From: Cepaea nemoralis
Lineage: Eukaryota > Mollusca > Gastropoda > Stylommatophora > Helicidae
Length of the DNA stretch: 64,000 nucleotides
Direction of reading: 5' to 3'
Assembly: GCA_014155875.1 (NCBI GenBank)
Contig: JACEFZ010013290.1
Location: forward strand, 159,501 to 223,500
Below, piece after piece: positions 22,101 to 31,468 of this stretch. Each line of letters starts with the position of its first letter. Positions within the stretch are counted from its first letter, which is position 1. The position numbers and the translations under genes are program-made. The notes beneath the pieces are model-generated. The model had not been told where the DNA came from. It did no database searches and was given only the letters and a program-made list of their open reading frames with translations.

Positions 22101-25100
22101 ACTTTTACCTTTCCCGAAAACCAAATTGTACTTTGCTTAACTGTTGTTCAACTATGGGTCTAGCTCTTTGTTCCCAGAGAGTTAGTTGCATAAAACAATA
22201 TGTTTATGATACTCTTTTAATTCTATGTCTCAAATATATGAACTTAGTTATAAACAGTCACCTTTGTCTAAATCTGCTTTTGATGTTTTCTAAATTCATC
22301 TAATTGAATAAGGAATACAATTTCTTTGTCCACAAATTCATCATCATTTTATATAACATCCCTTTGCTTCTGTCATAATGTTGTTTAATCTGTTATGGCA
22401 TATCATCACAGTATGCTAGTTTCATTCATGTACAAATATTAATTCTCACCTAATGCCCTAATATATTTTATTCACCAGTTGGGACCAAAAATTGTAGTAA
22501 CAACTGAACAGGTGCAGAGTAAATGGCTTGATCTGGCCCTGCCAAAAGAACAGTTAGATGACATCATGAGAGTGGGCAACTTTCGTACAAAATTTGAATG
22601 GAATAAATTCTTAGCCTTGGCTGCTTCAGTGCTTGGAGATGTGAGTGGGATGAGACATGTGTCTGTTGTTGATATTTAAAATTGTTGAATTTATAGCAGC
22701 TTTTGTGTCCATCCTTATATCCACTTAAATGCCCGTAAGATATACTGGTGATATGGTGTCTATAGTTATGGTAAAGAAACATTGTTCAAATGCTATTAGA
22801 ATATATTGAGGATATTGCAAACAGTAAATTGGGAAGCTATGGTAGTGGGGGGAATGGCACACTTGAATACCAGCACAGTTGTCAAGTGTTTGTATCATAA
22901 TCTAGGTGAGGATTTTATTCATTGTCCTGGGCTTAAGATTGGCCCCGCATAATACAGGTACCATCAAAATTTCCAGGAAGTAAAAGTACTTGGCCATATA
23001 TCCATGGTGCACTGCAGGGAATCATGGCAGAAATCTTGCATGCGATTCTGTAAAGATCAGCGAGAGTAACCTTACAACATATGCCACTTGTTTCACCTCA
23101 TGGCTAGCTAGGACTCACTGTGACCAATGCAAGGTGATCAAGACTGGTACTGGAACTTCACATCTGTGGAGTTGAGAGGCAAACTAAGGTGTAACCAAGT
23201 CGTGATTCAATACCTCACATATACACTGGCTGGGATTAGGACTAGATTGATCTTGTTTCCTCCATTGTCAACAGTCTCTGCCTAATGCCTAGAAGGAAAT
23301 AACTGGTAAGAGTAATAGAGAAAGTGATAGAGGATGACAGCGAGAAAAGTTTTTGGAGTCCTGCAGCATTATATTGAGAGATATCAGCACATGAGTTGAT
23401 ACCTAGTACCAGAGAAGAGAAGCTATGAATAAGCAATATCATTTACACCATGTGGCAAAACGTTGATGATGATAATGATATCCAAATACATTGATTTATC
23501 TTTGATTCCTCACCATTGAGCATATGTTGTAGGTGATATGATAGCATTACTAAGTCATCATTATTCAGTTACCATACAATAAATCACTTTTGTTATCTTT
23601 GAGATTTGAGGGGAAACTGCGTTCAATATGGATACCTCCGTAATTGCTGCATCTCCTACTATAAATCATATAATAAACCCATAAACACGGTGCACTAACT
23701 CTGTAGCACCAATTCCGATTTATTTGTGAATGCCATAATTCACACATACTATAAATAATCTGTTATCAGTCAGTTTTCTTATCCTGAAATTTTGCAGGGG
23801 TCTGTAGTGTATAGTTTTTTATTTCCCCACTATTGAAGAATTTTTAGCTTGTACCATTTGAGATCTCCAGTGTTTAATCCATGCATGTGAAGATTAGACA
23901 TCCACTTCACTACCCTATATACAACCTATACGCAACATAACACAATATCCTTGTTTATGAAATATCTAAATCTGCATTTGCCGGCTTCCTGGCCTAGAGA
24001 TTAGCGACTTTTCTCCGTGATCTCATATACTCTCGTAAGTAGCGTGACGACGGTGAGAATCAGCAATGGTTCGAATCGCGTCGGTAACTTACTGGGTATG
24101 TGAGCCAGCCGCTCAGAAAGCAATGGCAAACTACTGAGCGTAATCTTGCCAAGAAATCAACAATCAGCTGAAAGATGCTGATGTTGACAGCAATGTCCTG
24201 TAAAGGATATGGAAACAATATTTTTTACATCTGCATTTAGAAGCAGTGCTGTTTGAGTTAGAGATGGCAGTTGAACCCCTGCTTGTACAAATCCCCATAC
24301 CAACCTCTTTATGTTGGCACCAGTTAAAGTATTTCTGAGCTTGTAACATTTTACATTCTGCCACACACATTTTAGAGGCATACACATCTTGCTGTTCTCA
24401 TTTGTGCCAAAAATACTAGCTGCCGTTGTACTATGGAATGAAGTCAGTCAGTACAGGGATCTTAGGTTATGCACATCACTTAATTGACTCAGTTTAATTA
24501 TACTCATACTGCATTCATCATTCAGTTGTTTGTTTGATTTAATTGATCTCATCTCATCTTGTTCCTCTTGTACTTTGTGGTGTCGAGGTGATGCATAACC
24601 AGCGATAATTGATCTATTTAGTCATATTTGAAATATAAATCGATCAACTCAAATGCCACCTTTATTAATTCAGTCTGTTTATAAAAAGTTCTTGTGGTGC
24701 ATCTCTTATATTGTGTTAGGCATCAATATACAGTGTGTTATTTAGCTTTTGCTTGCGTTTTGTGAGTCACAAATAGTGAATCACTTATTGTTTGGTTACT
24801 CATAATGCAGTTACAAGCTAACTAAAGCCTTTGCCATTCATATTGAGTTTTGCTATTCAGCATTGCTCTGGTCCTTATCAGACAAACATAATATGGCTGT
24901 ATTTTGTATTAATGCTTGATAATTGTGATCCTTTTAATTTACAGAATGTGACAGATGCATTAAGGATCATATGTGAGACACTAACCAGTGACGCTGAGGG
25001 TGGACCAGCTCGTGTCTCTTTCCAGTTGTTTCAAGACATGTATCGCTTTCTGGCAGAGGTGGATGGTGAGATCCCTAACCACCAGATCAATGATGTCATT

Positions 25101-28066
25101 TCTTACCTGCAGAAAGATGTGTAAGTTATTGATTTCATAACTGACTGGTGCTATCTGAAGACAGCACAGGAGAACATAGAACTGCAGTTAATGGAAGTCA
25201 GGTGTAAAATATATAAAAGTTAGTTGCATGTCCTGGGGAGGACATCACAATCAACCCCATCATATATTGGGTGATTTGCTAGACAATTTAGTTAGGTAAT
25301 TTGTCATTGCTTTCTGAATGGTAGACATCTTGTACCATCAAGAATAATGCACAGTGGTCTGCTTTCACATTGTACTGGGCTTATTGTGAACCCTCGACTC
25401 TGTATGTCAGGAAATTATGAAGCTACCCTTCTCATTATCCCGTAATTTGTGACACCGGTTTCTAAATATTTTAGAACCAGAGGTTTTTATAATCTGAGTT
25501 CTTTATTATCTTAAGAAAACAATGTGCATTGAGGATATTGGTGCATTGTGGGATGTCTTCCACCCTGCAGTGTCCACTGCTAAGGTGCAATGTTACTATG
25601 TGACAGGAGTTGAAGTGGCACGAGACAGTAAAGATTTACTTTGTTTTTGTTTGGGAGTCCCCATGACGAAGTGGTCAGGCTCTGCCTTGCTCTAAGAAGA
25701 TAATGGGCTCATTTACGACCTCCTTCATTCAATTTGTGAGTGCAGTTTTTCTGCGACCGTTGAGGGTTGTCTCTGGAGCTACAGGGTTTAGGTTGTGTGC
25801 AATGCTTTCAGCAGTTGCTTAGCTGATCTATGAAGAAAGAGAGACTGAGCTCATTGTCAACTGTCTTTTCAGTCATAGTTACTTAATCATATCACATGCA
25901 AAATTGGTAACCAGACCTTATGTGCCTACACCTTTAGCAGTATCTGACAGCATAACTGCCTTGTCTCAGACTGGAGATCAAGCCGCCATATTTTCCTACT
26001 TGAACATCTGCCTTGATTTGGATTTGTATGTGACATTGTCATTGGCACCTTGCTGTCTTGACAGACGATAGTTTGTAAGGGATGGAGTTATTGCCTCTCC
26101 ATAGCACAAAGCCTGGGCTAAAATATAGAGATCAGGTGTTGCCCATGCAGCATGATCCCTCTCTCGGCCTGCCTAGTTCACTCCAGAGGAACATCTGGAA
26201 CAAGACAAGCTGCAGAAGCTGCCGGATCAGCAAAGCAATGCTCTGATTGTCTGCCTGTCGGAGCTTCGATCCTAGACCAGTCGCCAACCAAGGCTTTGGG
26301 CCTGTATGTGACAGTCAGCTTGATAAATGTTAACTGATGATCTGAAGAGGAGTGCATTATAATGGCTAGGCTAAGACGTTCAGATGATGTTAGAATATTG
26401 AACACATGGCTGAGACTTTTAGCAGGATTCTCCATGTTGAAAGTGGTTGCTGCCCCTTGCCTGTCACAATCAAGAGGCTTCTTTACATCTTGTGTTTGAA
26501 GCTCATTCTGCACCAGCTGATGAGTTGACCTAGATGTAGGAGCATGTTGAGAGTACGCCTCTCTTCTGATGCCAGGAATGGTGTGTTATCCATAAGGCTT
26601 TTAGCTGCAAAATCCTGTGTTCCTCACTTTTCATACCTTGTGCATAACCAGCTGTTGTGTTCAGAATGACCTGCATCGCCATGACAAACAGTATGGGCAA
26701 AATCATACATTACATTTTAATACCACCTTGGAGATTTTCCATCTACTCATGAATACGGGTGTGTAAAATCCATGAAGTATTGCTTCAGCATTATTATGAT
26801 CTCCTCAAGTATATCCTGAGGGATATTTTACAATAACTGGTAGAGCACTGACCCATATCCATTGACCAGATCTGGTTGTTTGACATGAAGGCTTGACTTC
26901 TCTGTCTGTGCTCTCTGGATAACTTCCCAGATCATTGTTACATATTTAATGCATCGTGGAATATCAACACCTCACAGAACAAACAGTTTACAGACATGAC
27001 TAGTTTCTAAGATTTCTTTCTGACAGACACTCTTTGATTTCTTTCTTTTTGCAACATAGTTCCTTTCAAGGAAGGTTTGACGCCTGCCACATCATTGTTG
27101 CATGACCACATATTAGTATAAACATATTGAAATGCTTGGTTCAGGCTGTTGTAATTGTGTTACCTCACTTGAAGATGTGGAAGCATACACGCATTTAGGC
27201 AGCATTGTAGACAGAGATGAGATATTAAAATAAGAATACAAAAGGCGAGGGGAGCCTTCATCACGCTAGGAAATGTGGGAAGTCAAAAGGAATAAACACC
27301 TAGTTGCAATCTTAGAATATTTAACTCCATGCGCCAACACATGAAGATGTAAAATCAAATTAGGAAGATGTTAGAAGCAACAGAGATGTGTTTCCTAAGA
27401 CAAATGTTGCGAATTCCTTGGACTGCTAGAGTAACTAACGATGATTGCCTGAAAGAGGCTAATGAAACTAGAACATTATATACAACAATAAGAAAGAGAC
27501 AAACATCTTTCTTTGGTCATGTGATGAGAAGAGAGGCATTGGAGAATACTGTGACAACTTGAAAGATTGAGGGGAAGAGAGATAGAGGACGATAAAAAAA
27601 AATGATACTGGATGGATTGAGGCGGTGGCATGGAGGAGTATTAGCAGCAGAGTTGATCCGGAATACCAAAGATTGAGATCTGTGGAGAGACATGAATGCC
27701 TATGCCAGCTGGCATGGCACTTTATGATGATAATGAATGTCAAATGAGTACTGTTGTATAGTTTTATTCTTTTAGCTTTTATCCCCCATCGGGGCATAGG
27801 CCTTAAAACAACTTACTCCAAGCCCTCCTTTCCTTAGCTATCCCATGAAGCTCCATCCATGTACTCCCCATGTTAGTCATTTCTTTTTCTACTTCCATGT
27901 AATTTTAGGTCTTCCTTTATTTTTTGTTTTGTGGTAAGGAGTAAAAACATTGAATGTTTTATGGATCAGACACATTTCATGTTTTAATATCTCTTTCAGG
28001 GATAAACAAGATGGTTTAGTGATGCCACGCAATTTCCTCAACCCAAGTTGTCCTCGGCTGTCATGA
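15992..28066 (+). CDS. ROPN1L: Ropporin-1-like protein (ROPN1L), complete, five coding exons
   Basis: Exons 15992-16137, 18316-18439, 22479-22640, 24945-25120 and 28000-28066 join in phase to give 224 residues plus stop, close to the 230 of the human protein. Residues about 17-50 form the RIIa docking domain (QIHIPPELPDILKQFTKAAI). The conserved middle follows (EMPIATQKTDSGLTPGLLKV) and the C-terminal half has LTSDAEGGPARVSFQLFQD. In known animals ROPN1L is a sperm fibrous-sheath and radial-spoke protein that binds the amphipathic helix of AKAPs, much like the PKA regulatory subunit, and supports flagellar motility. All four donors are GTAAGT, GTCAGT, GTGAGT or GTAAGT. Introns hold SINE and LINE fragments. 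ROPN1 itself is a less likely name. Nothing in the exons looks broken. Confidence 0.93.
16138..18315 (+). other. ROPN1L intron 1
   Basis: It holds one SINE-like copy at 17885-18240. The rest is AT-rich with frames at 16187-16462 and 16984-17355 that have no family resemblance. Confidence 0.7.
17885..18240 (+). mobile_element. tRNA-derived SINE family 3
   Basis: The head resembles a tRNA: an A-box-like GGTAACACAGTTGCTAGCAT and a B-box-like GTGTTCAAATCCCC near 17935. It is followed by a long non-tRNA body ending near CTACCTTCACACTG. No target duplication could be fixed. It may belong to a longer-bodied SINE family. Confidence 0.6.
18316..18439 (+). CDS. ROPN1L: ROPN1L coding exon 2
   Basis: The acceptor is CATCCTTAG at 18307-18315 and the donor GTCAGT at 18440. 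It encodes YFGALARGEIPPVKERLEMP and the conserved TQKTDSGLTPGLLKVLNKQ. The ROPN1L-specific stretch is nearly identical to the vertebrate protein. Confidence 0.95.
19367..19434. repeat. 29-bp tandem repeat, 2.3 copies
   Basis: AGATCTTGTCAAATGGCTTA recurs at 19367 and 19396, and AGATCTTGTC again at 19425. Confidence 0.9.
20298..21100 (-). mobile_element. LINE family A internal fragment (RNase H start and upstream)
   Basis: Minus-strand frame 20555-20298 reads EWVEVPEDMTDWHNVIVTLD, QQLIQSNTHQGDIVIYTDES and GFIVKANG, matching the RNase H N-terminus at 46694-47095. The first RNase H aspartate (YTD) is kept. Upstream sequence to about 21100 is also family A-like, but a 41-bp unit inside it has been amplified seven times (20611-20897). 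Confidence 0.8.
20611..20897. repeat. 41-bp minisatellite inside a LINE, 7 copies
   Basis: Units start at 20611, 20652, 20693, 20734, 20775, 20816 and 20857, each TGACAACATCAGTGGCTTCA then GCAGGGGGGTGATCCC. They appear identical. The single-copy equivalent is at about 47128-47168 in the family A copy. As 41 is not a multiple of 3, the expansion came after the frame was dead. Confidence 0.97.
21115..22320 (-). mobile_element. LINE RT fragment, degenerate
   Basis: The minus strand carries broken RT frames: a fingers/palm stretch with KAFDT-like sequence near 21990-22020, a segment near 21850 corresponding to GVRQGCVLSPLLFN, and a C-terminal RRPRRIW-like segment near 21250. Many stops and indels are present. 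It ends at ATCATCATCATC near 21112-21130, a TGA-type tail on the minus strand. Confidence 0.65.
22479..22640 (+). CDS. ROPN1L: ROPN1L coding exon 3
   Basis: The acceptor is TTATTCACCAG and the donor GTGAGT at 22641. It has 54 codons in phase 0. It is less conserved in the first half, then WLDLALPKEQLDDIM and WNKFLALAASVLGD align with the family. Confidence 0.92.
23985..24220 (+). mobile_element. tRNA-derived SINE family 2, second copy
   Basis: It has a tRNA-like head (CCGGCTTCCTGGCCTAGAGA, with B-box-like GGTTCGAATCGCG at 24070-24082). The 3' 90 bp matches the SINE at 7597-7812: ACTGAGCGTAATCTTGCCAA, then CAGCTGAAAGATGCTGATGT and GTCCTGTAAAGGATATG. The two heads differ, so the family appears modular. 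Confidence 0.85.
24545..24600 (-). mobile_element. LINE family F, extreme 3' end
   Basis: It matches the plus-strand view of the family F end at 49905-49950 (TTGTTCCTCTTGTACTTTGT, GGTGTCGAGGTGATGCATAA). It is preceded by ATCTCATCTCATC, a TGAGA-type tail. Confidence 0.75.
24945..25120 (+). CDS. ROPN1L: ROPN1L coding exon 4
   Basis: The acceptor is TTTTAATTTACAG and the donor GTAAGT at 25121. It encodes VTDALRIICETLTSD, EGGPARVSFQLFQDMYRFLA and ends VISYLQKD. It leaves two bases of a valine codon for exon 5. Confidence 0.94.
25650..25860 (+). mobile_element. SINE family 1, old diverged copy
   Basis: Order and landmarks match SINE 1 (GACGAAGTGGTCAGGCT, GTGAGTGCAGTTTTTCTGCG, GAGCTACAGGG, GAGACTGAGC), but with many substitutions and indels. 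Confidence 0.6.
26140..26960 (-). mobile_element. Reverse transcriptase fragment of a different LINE type
   Basis: Broken minus-strand frames read IWEVIQRAQTEKSSLHV, LVNGYGSVLYQ, and then LMDNTPFLASEERRTL, QLISWCRMSFKHK and NMENPAKSLSHVF. The order follows an RT with the pattern DLANAYGSVPH, MDD, WCRMSFKPKKSR. The catalytic MDD reads MDN. It is unlike the other LINEs in this window and recalls the R2/NeSL/Hero group, but that is only a resemblance from memory. Frameshifts and stops make it dead. Confidence 0.5.
27170..27745 (+). mobile_element. LINE family D 3' fragment
   Basis: It starts in the segment DVEAYTHLGSIVD and continues through EATEMCFLRQMLRIPWTARV, TIRKRQTSFFGHVMRREALE and a terminal CHASWHGT-like end. 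It ends in ATGATGATAATGA at about 27723-27736. Stops interrupt the ORF near 27560. Confidence 0.88.
28000..28066 (+). CDS. ROPN1L: ROPN1L coding exon 5 (C-terminus and stop)
   Basis: The acceptor is AATATCTCTTTCAG at 27999. The first base completes valine, then DKQDGLVMPRNFLNPSCPRL and the stop TGA at 28064-28066. The DKQDGLV stretch corresponds to the human DARKNGMIGLSDFF segment. This exon was placed by phase, acceptor and this similarity. Confidence 0.82.
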
Positions 28067-30210
28067 TGTCTGAACATCTATTGTTGCCATCATCATCAAG
28101 CACAGTACGTCCGTAGCAAAGCAACACATTTTATATTAGGAACCAATTAAAAGATATTTTACTTAATTTTATATTGTTGGTAACAATTCCATTTTGAGAT
28201 TGTTTTTATATAACATAAAAAATGATTGACTCATATTTTATCTGGCAAGATCTTTTATAACTGTATATAACATCTATTTACAGCAGTAATTTAATTGTAC
28301 TTTGTACCATCATCATCATCTAGGAAGTCCTTTGCAGAACATCACTCTAATCATACTGGAAGGATGCTCGAGCCTACATCAGTTCTCATGCATGTTCATG
28401 CCTGGAGTGTCTTGAAAATCCTGTTTGCACCATCGTGTGCGTTGACCCACATCTTCCTCCAGAAACCATTCCCACCCATTAATCTTCTTTCTAAATCACT
28501 GAAATTTGATGTGGCCACGTTACTTCCTTTTCTGAGATAGAGGAATGATACTGTCTATGAGCCAGGTTTGCTCAATATTCAGATCTTGTAAAACGTCAGT
28601 ATTTCTCTTCTTCTTGATTTGCGGTTTTCTAAGAATTTTCTGTAATATTTCCATTAAAAAAACTTTGATGTTCTTCTCTTTTTATTAGTTTGTATATTTA
28701 TTATCATCATTTGCCCTGCCAACTGGCATGGGAGTCCATGTATCTCCATAAATCTCGGCCCTCAGTGTTCTGGATCTGCTGATACAATTCCTCTATACCA
28801 CCTTATCAGTGTTTATATATTACACACAAATATTAGCCTGCATTCTACTGTGTATGAATTCATATGTGTTAGCCTTCAAACCCATTTAGTTTAGGATGTA
28901 GCATTGCTTTAGTTCATATCTCAGGACATAATCCATACACATATGAAATATTCTGCTTCATGCATCTGATTTTCTGGTAAAAGACAGTGATATAGTTATT
29001 ATTATGTTTAGTAAGAACTGGCCACATCATTTTATTTGCTGATGTTTAATAATTTGCAGATTTATGTCATGAGAAATGTGTTTAGGAACTCTCAGATATC
29101 AGAGACAATCTTTTAAACATTAGATAGATAAAATATATTTACAGTTTCAAATATTGTTATCTTTGAGTCATTTTAAATAATGTGAAAGTTACATCTGATA
29201 AAATATCGGGTCTGAGATATTGTAAATAATATAATAATCAGTAATACTTAATAAACATATACATTTATTAACAATCACGTATTTACCCATGCGTTTGTTT
29301 ACTTTAATGAATGTTTGTTGTCTGCTCTCACTTGTATGCATTTATATTTTGGCATTTCAAGTGTAGCTTGGATTTACCATTTTAAAAAATAACAACTATT
29401 TTTAACATGGGGTTAATGGGTAAGAGGATCATCTTCATTGCATCATCAAGTTTTATTCGTCACAGCTAGGTCTTTTTTTTTTAAACAGATGTAATAAGAT
29501 TTAACTAAACTAAACTAACTGCCTGTCAAATGTGTTGTACAGATCATGGATCTGTAGCTCCTGCCTCACTTCCCCCAGGATAAACAAAGTCTATAAGAGA
29601 ATGGGGTTTACCAAAAATAAATTCAACAGCGTTAACAAATATTAACATCTAACAAAATAAATGGTAGTTTAAAAAATGAGAATAGTCAAATGTTTTATGT
29701 ACTGTATGGTATAGTAGTGTGGACAATGAACAAATGATAAGAAAGTTTAACATAGATTCTAAAAATGTTGATAATTAGAAGAAAGACAGCATTTCATGGA
29801 AACAAAAGCAAATATATGCGTTAATCTTATAGTGTTTTTTTTGTTGTTGTTGCCTCAATATAAAATTCAATATCTCAGTAACCAACTGAGGGAAAATGAT
29901 GAGATTTAGCATATAACCTTATAATTATGTCCACCCAACAAAAACATTTTTGTTCTGGAGATTGTACAGCAGATTTCAATGTTTGTTTATGTGCGGTATA
30001 TATTTTATGGCCCCCCGCATTCATTCCATCATTTTAAGAGTATACAGCAAGACACACCCCCGCTGTTTTTGAATTTTGTCTGCGCGGTTTTCGCTTTTGG
30101 CAGACTGAGGGATTTTATATGGGGTAGTTCAGAGGTGTTGTCAAACTGTGGGTTCTTTCATTAAACATGATTATATAAATAAACTAGCTGGCTCGGCCCG
30201 GCTCCTGGCG
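28067..30210. other. ROPN1L 3' flank, mostly unrecognised
   Basis: The ROPN1L 3' UTR must start here, but no canonical AATAAA is seen close to the stop. A minus-strand LINE D end lies at 28695-28810. The rest is AT-rich with no supported gene; frames at 28295-28540 and 29979-30164 have no family resemblance. Confidence 0.5.
28695..28810 (-). mobile_element. LINE family D, extreme 3' end
   Basis: The plus-strand view reads TATCATCATTTGCCCTGCCA, ACTGGCATGGGAGTCCATG and ATAAATCTCGGCCCTCAGTG, the reverse of the family D 3' end. Confidence 0.75.
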
Positions 30211-30214
30211 GGGA

Positions 30215-30395
30215 TCTATCTACCTATCTATCTATCTATCTACCTACCTATCTTTTTATCTAATCTATCTACCTGCCTGCCTGCTGGCCGGGCAACCGAC
30301 CGACCGACCGATCGATATCTATCTATCTATCTATCTAATCTGTCTGCCTGCCGGCCGGCGACCCACCGGCCGACCGACCAACCGATAGATGTCTG

Positions 30396-30431
<36 letters not shown>

Positions 30432-30603
30432 ATCTATCAGTCTGTCTGCCTGCTGGCCGACCCACCCACCCACCCACTGACTGACCGATATCTATCTATC
30501 TAATCTATCTGTCTGTCTGCCGGCTGACCCATCCACCGACCCACCTACCTTTCTGCCTACCTACCTACCTTTCTGTCTATCTGTCTATCTGTCTGTCTGT
30601 CCG
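30215..30603. repeat. Compound tetranucleotide microsatellite
   Basis: Blocks of CTAT, CTAC, CTGC, CTGT and CCGA are interleaved and repeated in similar order about four times (ATCTATCTATCTAATCTATC, then CTGTCTGCCTGC, then CGACCGACCGA). This suggests both unit mutation and block duplication. Confidence 0.97.
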
Positions 30604-30987
30604 CGCTATTAAATATTGATAAAAGTTACTAGAAAAAAACGTCAGGACCATGTGTTGAAAGAGGAAGAGGACTATTGGAGAAAGGATGGATTGAATTTTA
30701 TGCAACCGAGAGCAATCATCAACCTACTGGAATCGTCCGACACATATTAAGGTCTGAGCAGATCGCAGACCTTAATCTACGTACACACTTACTGGGATAA
30801 TTTGCTCCAACTATTCAGACGAATTGCAGGCCCTAAACATTACAGCATCAGCTGAAGAAACAAGAAGGAAATGAGAAATAAGGTAAGAAATATAGTCCTT
30901 CTACTTTCCTGTTAATTTAAAAATTATTTACCCTGTGCCTCTGTAAATTCTCTGTCTTTACTAATATTACACATTGCACCCCTCTCA
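30604..30987. other. Spacer without recognised feature
   Basis: This holds GTCTGAGCAGATCGCAGACC, a short interrupted inverted repeat at 30751-30770, and AT-rich sequence. No gene is supported. Confidence 0.4.
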
Positions 30988-31230
30988 GGATTCTCCGTGG
31001 TGAAGTGGTCAAGCCGTCTGACTCAGGCTCCGAAGGTTGTATGTTCGATTCCGGGCCGCGCCCTTCATTTCACGAGTGCATTTTTTCGGAGACTCCCAAG
31101 GGTCGTCGCTGGAGCTATGGAGTTCGTGCTTTGTGCGATGCTTTCCGTGCTGCGGAAAGAAACTGAGCCATATGGGATAAAAACCTGGTGCAATGCAGCC
31201 GACCCTGTCGATTTTAAGCTAGTTCTTTCA
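30988..31230 (+). mobile_element. SINE family 1, best-preserved copy
   Basis: It has A-box-like TGGTGAAGTGG, B-box-like TGTTCGATTCC (31042-31052), then the body landmarks CACGAGTGCATTTTTTCGGA, GAGCTATGGAGTTCGTGC and GGATAAAAACCTGGTGCAAT. It resembles the copy at 8329-8569 closely. The Gypsy element begins 7 bp after its 3' end. Confidence 0.88.
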
Positions 31231-31237
31231 TTGTACC

Positions 31238-31468
31238 TGTAACAGTGTACAGAGATTAACAAACACTTGGCTTTTAATACAAAGACTGTTTATTTTCTTG
31301 ATGGTGACAATATGGCCTCTCAGATCTCAGGCGGGATGTAAACTGCCCCCAGACAACCCACTACGTCACGATTGAGCATCTCTCCTCGCTTTCAGTCCCA
31401 ATGCTCAATCGTGCTGTAGCTGTTTCCACTAGATCCTAATAATACCCCAGTACTCGACTACTGTTACA
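31238..31468 (-). repeat. 3' LTR of Gypsy element (231 bp)
   Basis: It begins TGTAACAGTG on the plus strand and ends CTACTGTTACA. It lacks the three-base CTC found in the other LTR near 40405. Confidence 0.97.

Larger units (their letters stand above)
18440..22478 (+). other. ROPN1L intron 2
   Basis: The distal half is filled by LINE fragments (20298-21100 and 21115-22320), listed separately. The proximal half is AT-rich. A small repeat of 29 bp lies at 19367-19434. Confidence 0.7.
22641..24944 (+). other. ROPN1L intron 3
   Basis: It contains a SINE at 23985-24220 and a LINE F end at 24545-24600. No other feature was recognised in the remaining sequence. Confidence 0.7.
25121..27999 (+). 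other. ROPN1L intron 4
   Basis: It contains a diverged SINE (25650-25860), an RT fragment on the opposite strand (26140-26960) and a family D LINE (27170-27745). The rest has no recognised feature. Confidence 0.7.

Noticed and set aside
27889..28077. Minus-strand ORF of 62 codons
   Set aside because: It is the antisense of ROPN1L exon 5.
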